A stretch of 64,000 nt of DNA from Clostridium sp. MCC353 (GCF_018785315.1 NZ_WQPN01000013.1:40168-104167), one strand, 5' to 3'. Shown: positions 16,608 through 25,610, numbered from the stretch's first letter. Notes: a model not told the origin generated them from the letters alone. Made by a program: numbers and translations.

Positions 16608-17819
16608 TTATTTCCCAGCCTTCTTCATGCTCTGGTAAATTTCCTTATACCTGCCGTTATGTACGGCGCATCCAACATTCTGCTGCATGGTCAGAAGCTG
16701 CCAGCAGATATTGCATCCGATGCACCAGTTGATCTCCTCTTCCCTGTCAGATAAATACTTGGCAGGCAGGCCCGGGTCGGCCAGAGACTGGCGGCCGATT
16801 GCGATCATATCCGCGTAGCCTTTCTCAATGTTCTGATTGCCCCAGTAAAACATGGATTTCTTCTCAGGCGGCAGGAATTTCAACTGGTTATCCCCTTTAT
16901 TCAGTGGGGAATAAGCGCCGCCGATGATCACGGTTTCCGGCTTCACGGCCTCTTTCATGATTTTCGCCATGGTGAAATGGTGATAGACGTCCTCCATGTG
17001 GTTTCTGCCCGGCATGGACGGTACGGTGGATTCGATGAAGAAGTCGGAACCTCTCTCTTCCAGCCCCTTAATCAGCGCCAGCGGTTCCGTCAAATCCATG
17101 ACCGCCGTATCCGGTCCGGCAGTTCCCACGCCGCCCGGCACGCCTTCCCACATGGTGATTTTAGAACCAACGATGAAGTTCTTGTCATTTACCGCACGGC
17201 GCACCCTCTCTGTGATCTCAAACGGAACCCGGCTTCTGTTCTCCCACGAACCGCCGTATTTCCACTTTCTGTCATTGTAGGGACGGAGGATTCCGGTAAT
17301 CATGTATCCATGGCCGTATTTTAAGTCCACCCCGTCAGCGCCGCAGTCATATAAGATTTTAGACGCCTCCACAAAGGAATCCATCATGTTCTCAACGTAC
17401 TCTTCGTCAACCATCTCCCCGCCATTGCCGTATAAAGGCTTGGCGCTGAGGCGTTTGGAGAAGACGTCGCTGGACTTTTCCCCGCCGTGATTCAACTGGA
17501 CGATGATCAGGGTATTGGGGTCAATCTCCTTCATCTGCCTGATGAAATCACGCCACTGGGCGATGCTTTCCGGGTCGGCAGGATTTAAGAATACCTGGTT
17601 GATTCTGGCTCTGGAATGCTGCTGCAAAGTGATGGATTCGAAGTCAATCAGCCCGGCTCCGCCTTCCACCAGCTTCTTATACCGCTCCAGGGTCAGCGGT
17701 GAGAATCCGCCCTGTTCAGTGGCGTCGCAGCACTCCATGGCGTTGATCACAAACCTGTTTTTTGCGGTTCTCTGTCCAATTTTAATGGGCTGTCCTAATG
17801 GCGTATCTATATTTTTCAT
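16608..17819 (-). CDS. Old Yellow Enzyme-like NADH:flavin oxidoreductase (single-domain)
   Basis: 403 residues, FMN-binding TIM barrel. LGQPIKIGQRTAKNRFV is the family N-terminus, and IVQLNHGG and the HGYMITGILRPYNDR block are OYE active-site regions (here HGY rather than the common HGYLL...SP). Near the C-terminus CIGCNIC, 11 residues, then C looks like the [4Fe-4S] site of 2,4-dienoyl-CoA reductase and BaiH. The protein stops there and lacks the FAD/NAD(P) domain of those longer enzymes. It may reduce an enone or unsaturated acid. The start at 17819 follows AAAGGAG. It lies 14 bases downstream of a ROK regulator and likely shares its transcript, ending at the terminator 16534-16565. Confidence 0.8.
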   Translation of the reverse strand: MKNIDTPLGQPIKIGQRTAKNRFVINAMECCDATEQGGFSPLTLERYKKLVEGGAGLIDFESITLQQHSRARINQVFLNPADPESIAQWRDFIRQMKEIDPNTLIIVQLNHGGEKSSDVFSKRLSAKPLYGNGGEMVDEEYVENMMDSFVEASKILYDCGADGVDLKYGHGYMITGILRPYNDRKWKYGGSWENRSRVPFEITERVRRAVNDKNFIVGSKITMWEGVPGGVGTAGPDTAVMDLTEPLALIKGLEERGSDFFIESTVPSMPGRNHMEDVYHHFTMAKIMKEAVKPETVIIGGAYSPLNKGDNQLKFLPPEKKSMFYWGNQNIEKGYADMIAIGRQSLADPGLPAKYLSDREEEINWCIGCNICWQLLTMQQNVGCAVHNGRYKEIYQSMKKAGK

Positions 17820-17833
17820 ACTGGATATCTCCT

Positions 17834-19048
17834 TTACTCGGTTTTATTCATCCGTTCAGCCAGCTCATCATGATACTTGACGGAATAAAAACCGGAAATC
17901 ACCAGATGGGAAGCGCCCTTGACAAGTAAATGCTTCATTCCGTCGGAGAACACGATCTGAACCTGTCTCGCGACTTCGTTTGGCATCGACCGGACGGCCT
18001 CTACCACCTTGTTTCCTATTTCCTTAAAAGTATCAAAATTCTTGCCCATCAGAACCAGTATGTCGGGATTGTACAGATTGATGGCATTCACTATGCCGAC
18101 GGACATCCAGTACCCGGTGTAATTCTCCACCACATCCAGGACAACAGGGTCCCCCTCCTCATACATCCGTATCATTTCCTGATAGCTGATGCCGGCCGAA
18201 CTGTTTTTACGTTTCTCAATTTCCATAATCATGGTTTCAGTGGATGCAATGGTATCCCAGCATCCACGGTTCCCGCAGGTACATAAAGGGCCGTCCGTAT
18301 CCAGTATCATATGGGTTGCGCTGACACCGAAGTTGGAGCCGTGGAATACGGTTCCGTTGATGGCAACGCCCAGGCTGATGCCGATTTCCGCATTGACGCA
18401 CATGATCACCTTTGGGTTGGAATTTTTATAAACCAGATATTCGTAGGCCGTTATGGCACGGATATCATTTTCAACAAATACAGGCAGGTTCAGGCGGCTT
18501 TCAAAATACTCGCCCACCGGAACATTGCTCCATCCCGGCAGAGTCGCCGAATAAAGAAGGGTCCGTTCCTCAACATTGACCAGGCCTCTGATTACAATTC
18601 CGCAGCCCAGAATCCGCATGGCGGGAATTTTCTTTCCGCATTCGGACACCAGCTCCCGGATGATCTCTATGATCTCATCAAAATGAACCTGGTAATCAGT
18701 TACCTCGGAAACACACTTGCTTTTTACCGCAAGGATTTCCGATGCCATGTTGGTAATGGCCACATTTACAACCGTGGAGCTGAAGTATACCGCAATAACA
18801 TAGGACGCATCCGCATTAATTTGAAGCAGAATTGGTTTTTTCCCGCCCTGCTTGGTGGAACTTCCCCGTCCCACGTCTTCCACCCAGCCATTTAAACAGA
18901 GTTCATCCATAATGGCCGATACCGTCGATTTGCTCAGTCCCAGCTTCACCGATATATCCGCTCTGGAGAGAAGGGGATTATCCCTCAGCAAATTGAGTAT
19001 GCTCAGTTTATTTGCGTTTTTTAAATCGTTATTCCTTAATATACTCAT
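17834..19048 (-). CDS. ROK family transcriptional regulator
   Basis: 404 residues. An N-terminal winged helix (LSRADISVKLGLSKSTVSAIMDEL, about 27-50) is fused to a ROK domain. The ROK zinc motif CTCGNRGCWDT is present, and LVNVEER and VENDIRA mark the sugar-binding side. NagC/XylR-type proteins of this family are sugar-responsive repressors. It lies between a sulfatase gene and an OYE-like gene on the same strand and probably controls the catabolic cluster 16608-26789. The start at 19048 follows AAGAAGGAAG. The upstream 75 bases contain a small CCGTT-CA-AACGG palindrome (19102-19113) that could be an operator. Confidence 0.85.
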   Translation of the reverse strand: MSILRNNDLKNANKLSILNLLRDNPLLSRADISVKLGLSKSTVSAIMDELCLNGWVEDVGRGSSTKQGGKKPILLQINADASYVIAVYFSSTVVNVAITNMASEILAVKSKCVSEVTDYQVHFDEIIEIIRELVSECGKKIPAMRILGCGIVIRGLVNVEERTLLYSATLPGWSNVPVGEYFESRLNLPVFVENDIRAITAYEYLVYKNSNPKVIMCVNAEIGISLGVAINGTVFHGSNFGVSATHMILDTDGPLCTCGNRGCWDTIASTETMIMEIEKRKNSSAGISYQEMIRMYEEGDPVVLDVVENYTGYWMSVGIVNAINLYNPDILVLMGKNFDTFKEIGNKVVEAVRSMPNEVARQVQIVFSDGMKHLLVKGASHLVISGFYSVKYHDELAERMNKTE

Positions 19049-19123
19049 CCTCAGTCTTCCTTCTTATCGTACTTGCCCTGCCGCAGGCCGTTTAATCGCA
19101 GCCGTTCAAACGGTTACGTCTGA

Positions 19124-20458
19124 TCACTCGTAATCCACATACTCGGCATGCATGCAGGTGAGTTTATTTACCTCGGCTCCGTCCGGTTTCGGGAGCCGGT
19201 GCATTACTTGAATTAATGGATCTTCAGTTTCTTCCATCCAGTTGTACAGCCGTTCTGAAAGATCACAGTAAACGTTCTGGTATTCCGGGTGGCTGACCAG
19301 GTTCTCCCGCTCCATGGGGTCCAGATAGAGATCAAACAGCATCTCCCGTTCCGTAGGCCGCTCCAGCCATCCTGCCTCCATCAAAAACCGCTTGCTCTTT
19401 CCGTTGTCTATGTTGGAAGGCACAACCCTGTTGTGGTAATCATATCTTCTGATCAGTTTGTACCGCTCCGTCCTGATACTGCGCATGGGTTCATAGGATG
19501 CATGATAGTTCACTTCTGAGAACACCTCATCCCGCACCTTTTTTGTTTCCCCGCTCATAAGCCCGGCAAAAGATACTCCCTGGAGCCATTCCGGCTTTTC
19601 AATATCACAGAGCTCACACAAAGTCGGGAAAATGTCCACGTGGGACACCAGGGAATCAATGGCCGTTCCAGCCGTCTTATTGCCCGGATACTTCATCATA
19701 AGGGCCACGCCGGTTCCTGTATCGTAAAGGTTGCATTTCATTCTCGGGAAAGCGATTCCGTGATCCGTTGTAAAGAATATGACCGTATCCTCTTCCAGCC
19801 CCGCTTCCTTCACGGCATTCAGCACAATGCCCACACAGCGGTCCGCGATGGAGGCGCTGGCGATATATCCGGCCATGTCCTCCCGGTTTTCTTTGGTATC
19901 GTAAAGCACAGCCGGGGGCGTGATGTAATCCTGCCGGATTCCCTTCCGGTCCGCCGGGAAATCCCGGTGGGTATTGATCATGCCAAAGGAAAGGAAGAAG
20001 TTCCCGTCCTTACCGGCCCGGCTCTTGATATATTCAGCCGTGAGCCCTGCGGATTCCAGGTCAAATGCCTCCGGGTCAGGCAGATACTGCCCTCTGTCCT
20101 CTGATTCTATTAAAACTTTATCATATCCAAGCTGGGCCCCGCATTCGCCTTCATGCTGGATTCCCGATAACACGGTCTCATAACCCTGTCTGCTCAGATA
20201 GGAAGCCATATGTCTGCTGTAGTCATTGAGGCCGAATCCCCTCTGGGCCAGCCCCATCATTCCATTCACATGAGGATAGGCTCCCGTCAGCATAGCCGCC
20301 CTGCTGGGCGAACAGGTAGGGCCTGCGCAATAGCAGTGCCTGAACAAGGTGGATTCCTTGGCAAATTCCATCAGATTGGGGGTTGGCACCAGATGCCCGT
20401 ATGGCATCAGATACCTCCCGCTGTCATGGGTATGCATATATAATATATTCATTTTCAT
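19124..20458 (-). CDS. Cys-type sulfatase
   Basis: 444 residues, alkaline-phosphatase fold. Hydrolyses sulfate esters. Cys49 in CSPSRAAMLTG is the C-x-P-S-R signature whose Cys must be converted to formylglycine; in anaerobes that needs a radical SAM maturase, which is not in this window. TTDHGIAFPRMK and SHVDIFPTLCEL are the usual metal-site and C-terminal blocks. The N-terminal metal site reads HTHDSGRY instead of the common DDxx, which is typical of some heparan N-sulfatase-like lineages. No signal peptide, so it is cytoplasmic and its substrate must be imported. GAGGAG stands before the ATG at 20458. Downstream of the sugar oxidoreductase and isomerase genes. Confidence 0.85.
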   Translation of the reverse strand: MKMNILYMHTHDSGRYLMPYGHLVPTPNLMEFAKESTLFRHCYCAGPTCSPSRAAMLTGAYPHVNGMMGLAQRGFGLNDYSRHMASYLSRQGYETVLSGIQHEGECGAQLGYDKVLIESEDRGQYLPDPEAFDLESAGLTAEYIKSRAGKDGNFFLSFGMINTHRDFPADRKGIRQDYITPPAVLYDTKENREDMAGYIASASIADRCVGIVLNAVKEAGLEEDTVIFFTTDHGIAFPRMKCNLYDTGTGVALMMKYPGNKTAGTAIDSLVSHVDIFPTLCELCDIEKPEWLQGVSFAGLMSGETKKVRDEVFSEVNYHASYEPMRSIRTERYKLIRRYDYHNRVVPSNIDNGKSKRFLMEAGWLERPTEREMLFDLYLDPMERENLVSHPEYQNVYCDLSERLYNWMEETEDPLIQVMHRLPKPDGAEVNKLTCMHAEYVDYE

Positions 20459-20490
20459 AGCTCCTCATTTTCATCATGTTTTGTGTTGGT

Positions 20491-21279
20491 CTATATAACA
20501 AACTGTTCCAGGTGGCGTTTCGACAGCAGAATGTGCTGGGCCATCTTATCCGGCTTCGACCACATGGGTCCATGAGGTTCTATAACAATATAATCATTAT
20601 ATCCAAAACCATAGAGCATAGCAATGATTTTGTTCCAAGCCAGATCGCCCATGCCCACCGGCGGCTCGATCTCATAATCCCCATTTCTCAGTATATCCTT
20701 GCAGTGGAAATGGACGATTCTGTCCCCAAAAGTCTTGATTATATCATAAGGATCAGCCCCCACATTGCGGATCAGCCCTACCGGATCGAATTTCAGGTTG
20801 ATATCGGGCAGCGCCTCCACCACCCGGGCCAGAGCCTCTTTGCTGTCCGCAAAGCTGGGTTTGTGCCCCACATAATAAGCCAGGGTGAGGCCCAGATCAG
20901 CGGCCATGGAACTGTAAAACTCATGTTCCTTTAAAAATTCCTCAATATTCCGGTCCAGGTTCCCGTCCTCATAATTTCCCATATTCATAACCGCCATGGG
21001 CGCATGGACTGCGGCCGCTGTCTGTAAAAGCTCACAGTTCAATTTTCTCGCCTTAGCCCTTTCCTCCGGGTCTTTTGCCGTAGTATTGATATGGAACATG
21101 GACATGGCGCAGACCTTCACATTTCTGTCCTTCAATGCGGCCTTAATCTCATCCGGCTTAAATTCATAGTCCTTCTTATCCTGATAGACGATTTCGATTC
21201 CCTCTACGCCGATTGCGTCCGCAAATAAAGCCCATTTTTCCAGATTCTCTTCATATTTAACCAGAAAGCCTATTTTCAT
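20491..21279 (-). CDS. Sugar phosphate isomerase/epimerase-like TIM-barrel protein
   Basis: 262 residues, xylose-isomerase-like TIM barrel (AP endonuclease 2 family). The metal-site candidates are in IEIVYQ, NLKFDPVGLI, HFHCKDI and YIVIEPHG. Such proteins isomerise, epimerise or dehydrate sugars and inositols, often together with a Gfo/Idh/MocA oxidoreductase, which here is the immediate upstream gene (4-base overlap, coupled). GGAGGAAA precedes the ATG at 21279. The pair probably interconverts keto and hydroxy groups of the imported compound. Exact reaction unknown. Confidence 0.75.
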   Translation of the reverse strand: MKIGFLVKYEENLEKWALFADAIGVEGIEIVYQDKKDYEFKPDEIKAALKDRNVKVCAMSMFHINTTAKDPEERAKARKLNCELLQTAAAVHAPMAVMNMGNYEDGNLDRNIEEFLKEHEFYSSMAADLGLTLAYYVGHKPSFADSKEALARVVEALPDINLKFDPVGLIRNVGADPYDIIKTFGDRIVHFHCKDILRNGDYEIEPPVGMGDLAWNKIIAMLYGFGYNDYIVIEPHGPMWSKPDKMAQHILLSKRHLEQFVI

Positions 21280-22328
21280 ACTGTTTCCTCCCTGCTCTGA
21301 TATTTCACCGGCGCCTCCCAGTCTCCGCTTTCCATGGATCTGCGGGCCGCCTCCACAACGCCCAGAACATCAAATCCATCCTCCGCTGTCAGGCTGTCAT
21401 GGGTGCCGAAACGGACATCATCCACAAACAACTGGTGATGGCGCTGTCCGAAAAAGGTGTGCTCAGTCTCCGGTGTGCTCCAGGTTATCCCATTTTCAAC
21501 CCCTTGATCCGCGATGCCCAGACAGAGCTTTTCTTCCATAAATGGATTCCTTATGTATAAGCTGCCCTTTCTGCCCGTGACTTCCACCTCGAAACGGTCC
21601 GTTTTGGAAATATGGGACCATAGGATTTCGTGGATCACCTGAGCGCCGCCTTCCAATTCATACATCAGCAGAGCCACGGTTTCATCGCCGTTTAAGTTGG
21701 CGGACCAGCCCCCTGTGTTGACCGATTTCCCTTCGGAATACAAGGTTTTCACTTTCACAATATCCTTATGGAACAGGGACCGGATCAGATCGATTCCATG
21801 TCCGCCGATATCCATGATACAGCCGCCGTAGCTGGCCGCGATGTTTTCCGCGTTCTTGGTGGAATTGCGCATCCGCACATACTGGATTTCCCCCAGTTCT
21901 CCGCTTTGGATGATCTCAGCCGCCTTCCTGCACTCATCGAAATAGCGGTGCATGTAGGATATGGTCATCGAAACGCCGGATTCCTTAACCGTATCGATGA
22001 TTTTCTGGGCTTCCTCCAGGCTGTAGCTGATGGCCTTCTGCATGAAAATCTGCTTCTTCGCCCTGGCCGCCGCCATGCTGATTTCCGCATGGGTGTCTAT
22101 TTTCGTCAAAATGACTACCGCATCCACGTCCGGGTCAGCCAAAACATCTTTATAATTATCCGTTACTTTTTTAAATCCATATTGATTCTTTACATCCTCC
22201 AGCCGTTCCAGATTTAAGTCGCATGCCATCTCAAATTCAACGCCCCCGCACTTTGAAAGCGCCGGAAGATGATATTCCCTGGCGATCATGCTGGCTGCGC
22301 CGATGACGCCCAATCTCACTTTTTCCAT
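21276..22328 (-). CDS. Gfo/Idh/MocA family oxidoreductase
   Basis: 350 residues. Rossmann fold at the N-terminus (VRLGVIGAASMIAREYHLPAL), then TKIDTHAEISMAAA and the catalytic-region helix FMQKAISYSLEEA, where the usual EKP is QKA. The C-terminal half has GGHGIDLIRSLF with the conserved Asp-His-like pair. These NAD(P)-dependent enzymes oxidise sugars, inositols or related alcohols. I chose the ATG at 22328, which follows GGAGAGGG; the alternative at 22355 would overlap the upstream ATPase gene by ten bases. The loss of the EKP lysine motif in its usual form is worth checking. Coupled to the TIM-barrel isomerase downstream. Confidence 0.75.
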   Translation of the reverse strand: MEKVRLGVIGAASMIAREYHLPALSKCGGVEFEMACDLNLERLEDVKNQYGFKKVTDNYKDVLADPDVDAVVILTKIDTHAEISMAAARAKKQIFMQKAISYSLEEAQKIIDTVKESGVSMTISYMHRYFDECRKAAEIIQSGELGEIQYVRMRNSTKNAENIAASYGGCIMDIGGHGIDLIRSLFHKDIVKVKTLYSEGKSVNTGGWSANLNGDETVALLMYELEGGAQVIHEILWSHISKTDRFEVEVTGRKGSLYIRNPFMEEKLCLGIADQGVENGITWSTPETEHTFFGQRHHQLFVDDVRFGTHDSLTAEDGFDVLGVVEAARRSMESGDWEAPVKYQSREETV

Positions 22329-22345
22329 ATGGTCAGCCCTCTCCT

Positions 22346-23092
22346 TTACCACCATTTGATTTTATCGGTTACATAGGTTCTCAGCTTTACAAAGTCAGGG
22401 GACGTAACATCTCTCGGCCTTGGAAGGTCTACGATGATCTCCTCCTTAACGCTGGTCGGTTTCTGGCTCAGCACAAGAATCCTGTCCGCCAGATAAACCG
22501 CTTCCTCCGTATTGTGGGTTATGAAAATGACCGTACTCTTCAGTTCCTTCCACAGCTTCATAACCTCGTCTTCCAGATAGAATCTGGTCTTAATATCCAT
22601 CTGTCCGTAAGGTTCATCCATCAGAAGCAAATCCGGTTCCATGGCAAAGGCGCGGCCGATGACCACCTTCTGCTCCGTACTGGTGGAAAGCTGGCTGGGA
22701 TAGGAATCCAGATTGTTGGTCAGTCCCATCAGCGCCGCAATTTCCTCCACCTTTTTATCGATCTTCTCTTTCGGCTGTTTTTTCAGTTTCATGGCGAATC
22801 CCAGATTCTCCCTGACTGTGAGCCAGGGACATGCCGTCGGCTCCTGGAATACAAAAGCAAGATTGTGCTTTTTGGGGTTAGCAGGCTCCCCGTCTACCAG
22901 AATTTCCCCTGAGGTAGGTTCAATCAGACAGGTGAGCAAATTGAGAAACGTAGTCTTTCCACATCCTGTAGGGCCGACCACACATACAAACTCGCCATCC
23001 TTAACATTAAAGCTGCAGTTCTTCAAAACTTCCAGAGAACCAAAGCTCTTATATAAATTTTTAACTACTACCTTATTTTTTTCGTTATCCAT
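22346..23092 (-). CDS. ABC transporter ATPase with degenerate signature motif (SsuB/TauB-like)
   Basis: 248 residues, nitrate/sulfonate/taurine import ATPase family. Walker A GPTGCGKT (40-47), Q-loop VFQEP (Gln83), Walker B LLLMDEP (Glu160) and switch ITHNTEEA (His193) are all intact. The ABC signature is LSTSTEQ (135-141), not LSGGMxQ. The neighbouring ATPase at 23250-24017 has the opposite pattern: good signature, but Asn at the switch His. Together they could form an asymmetric heterodimer with one working ATP site. AAGGATAAG precedes the ATG at 23092. The 157-base gap to the other ATPase contains the repeated three-hairpin element. Confidence 0.8.
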   Translation of the reverse strand: MDNEKNKVVVKNLYKSFGSLEVLKNCSFNVKDGEFVCVVGPTGCGKTTFLNLLTCLIEPTSGEILVDGEPANPKKHNLAFVFQEPTACPWLTVRENLGFAMKLKKQPKEKIDKKVEEIAALMGLTNNLDSYPSQLSTSTEQKVVIGRAFAMEPDLLLMDEPYGQMDIKTRFYLEDEVMKLWKELKSTVIFITHNTEEAVYLADRILVLSQKPTSVKEEIIVDLPRPRDVTSPDFVKLRTYVTDKIKWW

Positions 23093-23130
23093 CTTATCCT
23101 TCCAAGCCCGGAGCGTTTTTTGCGTAGGTA

Positions 23131-23227
23131 CGCGCTGAGAATTTCAGATTCTCAGCTGCGATTCGAATTTGTGGCTCCGACACAAATTCGGGTGTGAAAT
23201 ATAAGCCTTCAGGATTATGTTTCACAC
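23131..23227 (-). ncRNA. 97-nt three-hairpin intergenic element, copy 2
   Basis: Same three stems as the copy at 4899-4995. The first stem is identical. The second is GAATTTGTG/CACAAATTC, so an A-T pair of copy 1 has become G-C. The third is GTGTGAAA...TTTCACAC with the mismatch of copy 1 repaired. GGAGCG (23110-23115) and CGCTCC (23227-23232) could close all three into a single domain. It lies 23 bases after one ATPase gene and 39 bases before the other, inside what otherwise looks like a single operon. It may adjust expression of downstream genes or simply be a mobile structured repeat. Confidence 0.6.
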
Positions 23228-23249
23228 GCTCCCTCTGCCTGCATATCCA

Positions 23250-24017
23250 TTATCGTTTAATATCCAGTTCCATCAATTCCGTGAGTTCCTCCCTCATCCG
23301 GAGGAATTCATCTGAAGTATAGCTTCTTGGGCGGCCCAGTTTTGACAGGTCAAATTCCGCTTTTACGGTTGCGGGCTGTTTGGAAAAAAGCACAATACGG
23401 TCCGCAAGGTAAAGCGCTTCTTCTATATTATTGGTAACGAACACGATGGTGCGCTTTTCCTGTTCCCATATTTTCAGGATCTCATCGTGCATGGAATACC
23501 GTGTCTGGGCATCCAGCTGGCCGAAGGGCTCATCCATCAAAAGGACTTCCGGTGAATTGGCATAGGCCCTGGCGATTCCAACACGCTGTTTCATACCGCC
23601 TGACAACTGGTGGGGATAGTGGTTTTCAAATCCCGTGAGGCCCACCAGCTTTATGTATTTCGCTGAAATCTCTTCCCTCTCCTTCTGAGGGATGTTGCTG
23701 TATTTCAGCCCTAACTGCACATTCTTGCTGACCGTCAGCCATGGGAGCAGCGCCAGCTTCTGGAAAACCATGGCAATGCGCTTATCGATCCCGGAGTGGG
23801 GCTGGCCGTTTAAATAAATCTCGCCAACCGTGGGTTTTTCCAGTCCGGCAAGCATATTCAGTATCACGCTCTTTCCGCACTGCCCCGGCCCCAGGAGGAC
23901 CAGGAACTCATTGCGGTACACATCCAGAGAAACGTTATTCACAACGTTCAAAGCGGATTTTTTGGTGACAAATGATTTAGATATATTCCGTATGCTTAAT
24001 GCAGATCCGTTCTCCAT
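23250..24017 (-). CDS. ABC transporter ATPase with Asn at switch His (SsuB/TauB-like)
   Basis: 255 residues, same family as 22346-23092. Walker A is GPGQCGKS (43-50), unusual at the third and fourth positions. Q-loop VFQKL (Gln86), signature LSGGMKQR (138-145) and Walker B LLMDEPFGQLD (Glu163) are intact. The switch reads FVTNNIEEA, with Asn196 where His is expected. In a dimer with the other ATPase, this protein would supply the good signature to one site and the weak Walker/switch set to the other. AAGGAAG precedes the ATG at 24017. It overlaps the upstream permease gene by 22 bases. Confidence 0.8.
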   Translation of the reverse strand: MENGSALSIRNISKSFVTKKSALNVVNNVSLDVYRNEFLVLLGPGQCGKSVILNMLAGLEKPTVGEIYLNGQPHSGIDKRIAMVFQKLALLPWLTVSKNVQLGLKYSNIPQKEREEISAKYIKLVGLTGFENHYPHQLSGGMKQRVGIARAYANSPEVLLMDEPFGQLDAQTRYSMHDEILKIWEQEKRTIVFVTNNIEEALYLADRIVLFSKQPATVKAEFDLSKLGRPRSYTSDEFLRMREELTELMELDIKR

Positions 24018-24781
24018 GGACTTAACTTCCTTTCTATAATGGTAAACAACGCGGAGGTCAGCGCTCCGATGATTCCTATAATCAGCATGGCCACCATGGT
24101 CAGCGCGATATCGCCGCCTTCCGAGCCCCTCATGATCAGCATTCCCAGCCCTGATTTGGCGGAAATCATCTCTGCTGCCAGCACTACGGCAAATGCCAGA
24201 GTCAGCGAAACCTTCAATCCGGCCATAATGGACGGAAGGGCCGACGGCATCACAATATCAAAAAGCAGCCTTGTTCCCCTGGCGCCGAAGACCTTGCCCA
24301 CGGCGATGTTATCTTTTTGAGCCAGATTCACGCCTGAATATGTATTAACCACAATCGGTACAAGGGTTGCCAGAAATACCAGCATGATCTTAGGCGTTTC
24401 CCCGATGCCGAACCATACCGTAAGAAGCGGCACCCAGGCAAGAGGGGGAATGGGACGGATCAGTTCAAACAGAGGCTGCAGCACTGCCCGGGCCAGCCGG
24501 TTCCAGCCGATGAGCGTTCCGAATGGGATGCCCGCCAGGGCCGCGCACAACAGGCCGCCGAATACCCTTTTTAAACTGGCCAGCGTATGTCCCACCATAG
24601 TCACCGAACCGATGGGCTTATAAAATGATGTGATGAATTTGCTTCCCACCTGCCCCGGCGTGGGTAAAAATGCATTATTCCTTTTCGAAAACCAGGACCA
24701 TACCAGGATCAGTGCAACGATCGACAATACCGATAATAAATAATTCAATAAATTCTTCTTAAATGTGTCCTTCCAGTTCAC
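23996..24781 (-). CDS. ABC transporter permease 2 (SsuC/TauC-like)
   Basis: 261 residues, six hydrophobic segments. The EAA loop region reads GARGTRLLFDIVMPSALPSIMAGLK, matching sulfonate/nitrate/taurine permeases. The start is probably GTG at 24781, with GGAGGAG five bases ahead and a single base after the stop of permease 1; an ATG at 24805 would overlap that gene without a site. Pairs with the permease at 24783-25610, giving two different membrane subunits to match the two different ATPases. Inner membrane; imports the substrate captured by the lipoprotein at 25665-26789. Confidence 0.8.
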   Translation of the reverse strand: MNWKDTFKKNLLNYLLSVLSIVALILVWSWFSKRNNAFLPTPGQVGSKFITSFYKPIGSVTMVGHTLASLKRVFGGLLCAALAGIPFGTLIGWNRLARAVLQPLFELIRPIPPLAWVPLLTVWFGIGETPKIMLVFLATLVPIVVNTYSGVNLAQKDNIAVGKVFGARGTRLLFDIVMPSALPSIMAGLKVSLTLAFAVVLAAEMISAKSGLGMLIMRGSEGGDIALTMVAMLIIGIIGALTSALFTIIERKLSPWRTDLH

Positions 24782-24782
24782 G

Positions 24783-25610
24783 CTATCTCCTCCATCTGAG
24801 CACATGGGATTCGGCTACGTCCAGAATCAGGTAGAGCAGATATCCGATAATCGCAATTACGAACATACCGCACAGGATCAGATCTACCATCATAAACTGC
24901 CTGCCCATCAAAATCATGTATCCCAATCCTTTGTTGGAAGCCATCATCTCCGCTGCAATCAGCGTCATCCATGAAATGCTGAGGGCTACCTTCCACCCTG
25001 CGAACACCATAGGCATGGCCGATGGAATCCCCACCTTAAAGAAAATCGTCCAGGTATTGGAACCGCAGGTCTTAGCCACATTGACCAGGGCCTGGTTTGT
25101 CAGCTTAATGCCTGTATAGGAGTTGATTACCATTGGCACAAATGCGGCCATAAAGATAATGGAAGACTTCGCAGCCAGACCAATTCCCAGCAAAAGGATC
25201 ATGATAGGAATCCATCCCAGCGCGGGTATGGGCCTGATCAGGTTGAAAATGGGTTTCACAAAGTCATCAAAGGGTTTAAACCACCCCATCAGAAGCCCCA
25301 AAGGAGTTCCGATTACCAATGCCAGCAGAAATCCGGTCAGCGAAAGCTGAAGGCTGGAAATGGTGTGCTGGAAAAGGGTGGACCCGTCAGGCGACGTATC
25401 CCAAAGTTTCCTTATAAACAGTTCCACAACCTTGCTGGGCGCCGCAATATGGGTCGTCTGCACCCAGCCGAGCCTGACAGCCAGCTCCCATACTGTAAAA
25501 AACACAACCAGGCTCAACAGTGATAAGAGACGGTACTTGTTGGCCTCTCTCTTCATATCCTGCCGCTCTTTTAATACAGCGGCTTCTAAACTCATTTGAT
25601 TCTCGTTCAA
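24783..25610 (-). CDS. ABC transporter permease 1 (SsuC/TauC-like)
   Basis: 275 residues, six hydrophobic segments. The coupling loop CGSNTWTIFFKVGIPSAMPMVFAGWK is typical of the SsuC family. The start is probably TTG at 25610, seven bases after GGGAGG; the next in-frame ATG (25595) has no good site. It follows the binding-protein gene by 54 bases. It differs clearly from permease 2, so the importer is a hetero-assembly: two permeases, two ATPases, one lipoprotein. SsuABC and TauABC usually carry one of each, which makes this arrangement noteworthy. Confidence 0.8.
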   Translation of the reverse strand: MNENQMSLEAAVLKERQDMKREANKYRLLSLLSLVVFFTVWELAVRLGWVQTTHIAAPSKVVELFIRKLWDTSPDGSTLFQHTISSLQLSLTGFLLALVIGTPLGLLMGWFKPFDDFVKPIFNLIRPIPALGWIPIMILLLGIGLAAKSSIIFMAAFVPMVINSYTGIKLTNQALVNVAKTCGSNTWTIFFKVGIPSAMPMVFAGWKVALSISWMTLIAAEMMASNKGLGYMILMGRQFMMVDLILCGMFVIAIIGYLLYLILDVAESHVLRWRR

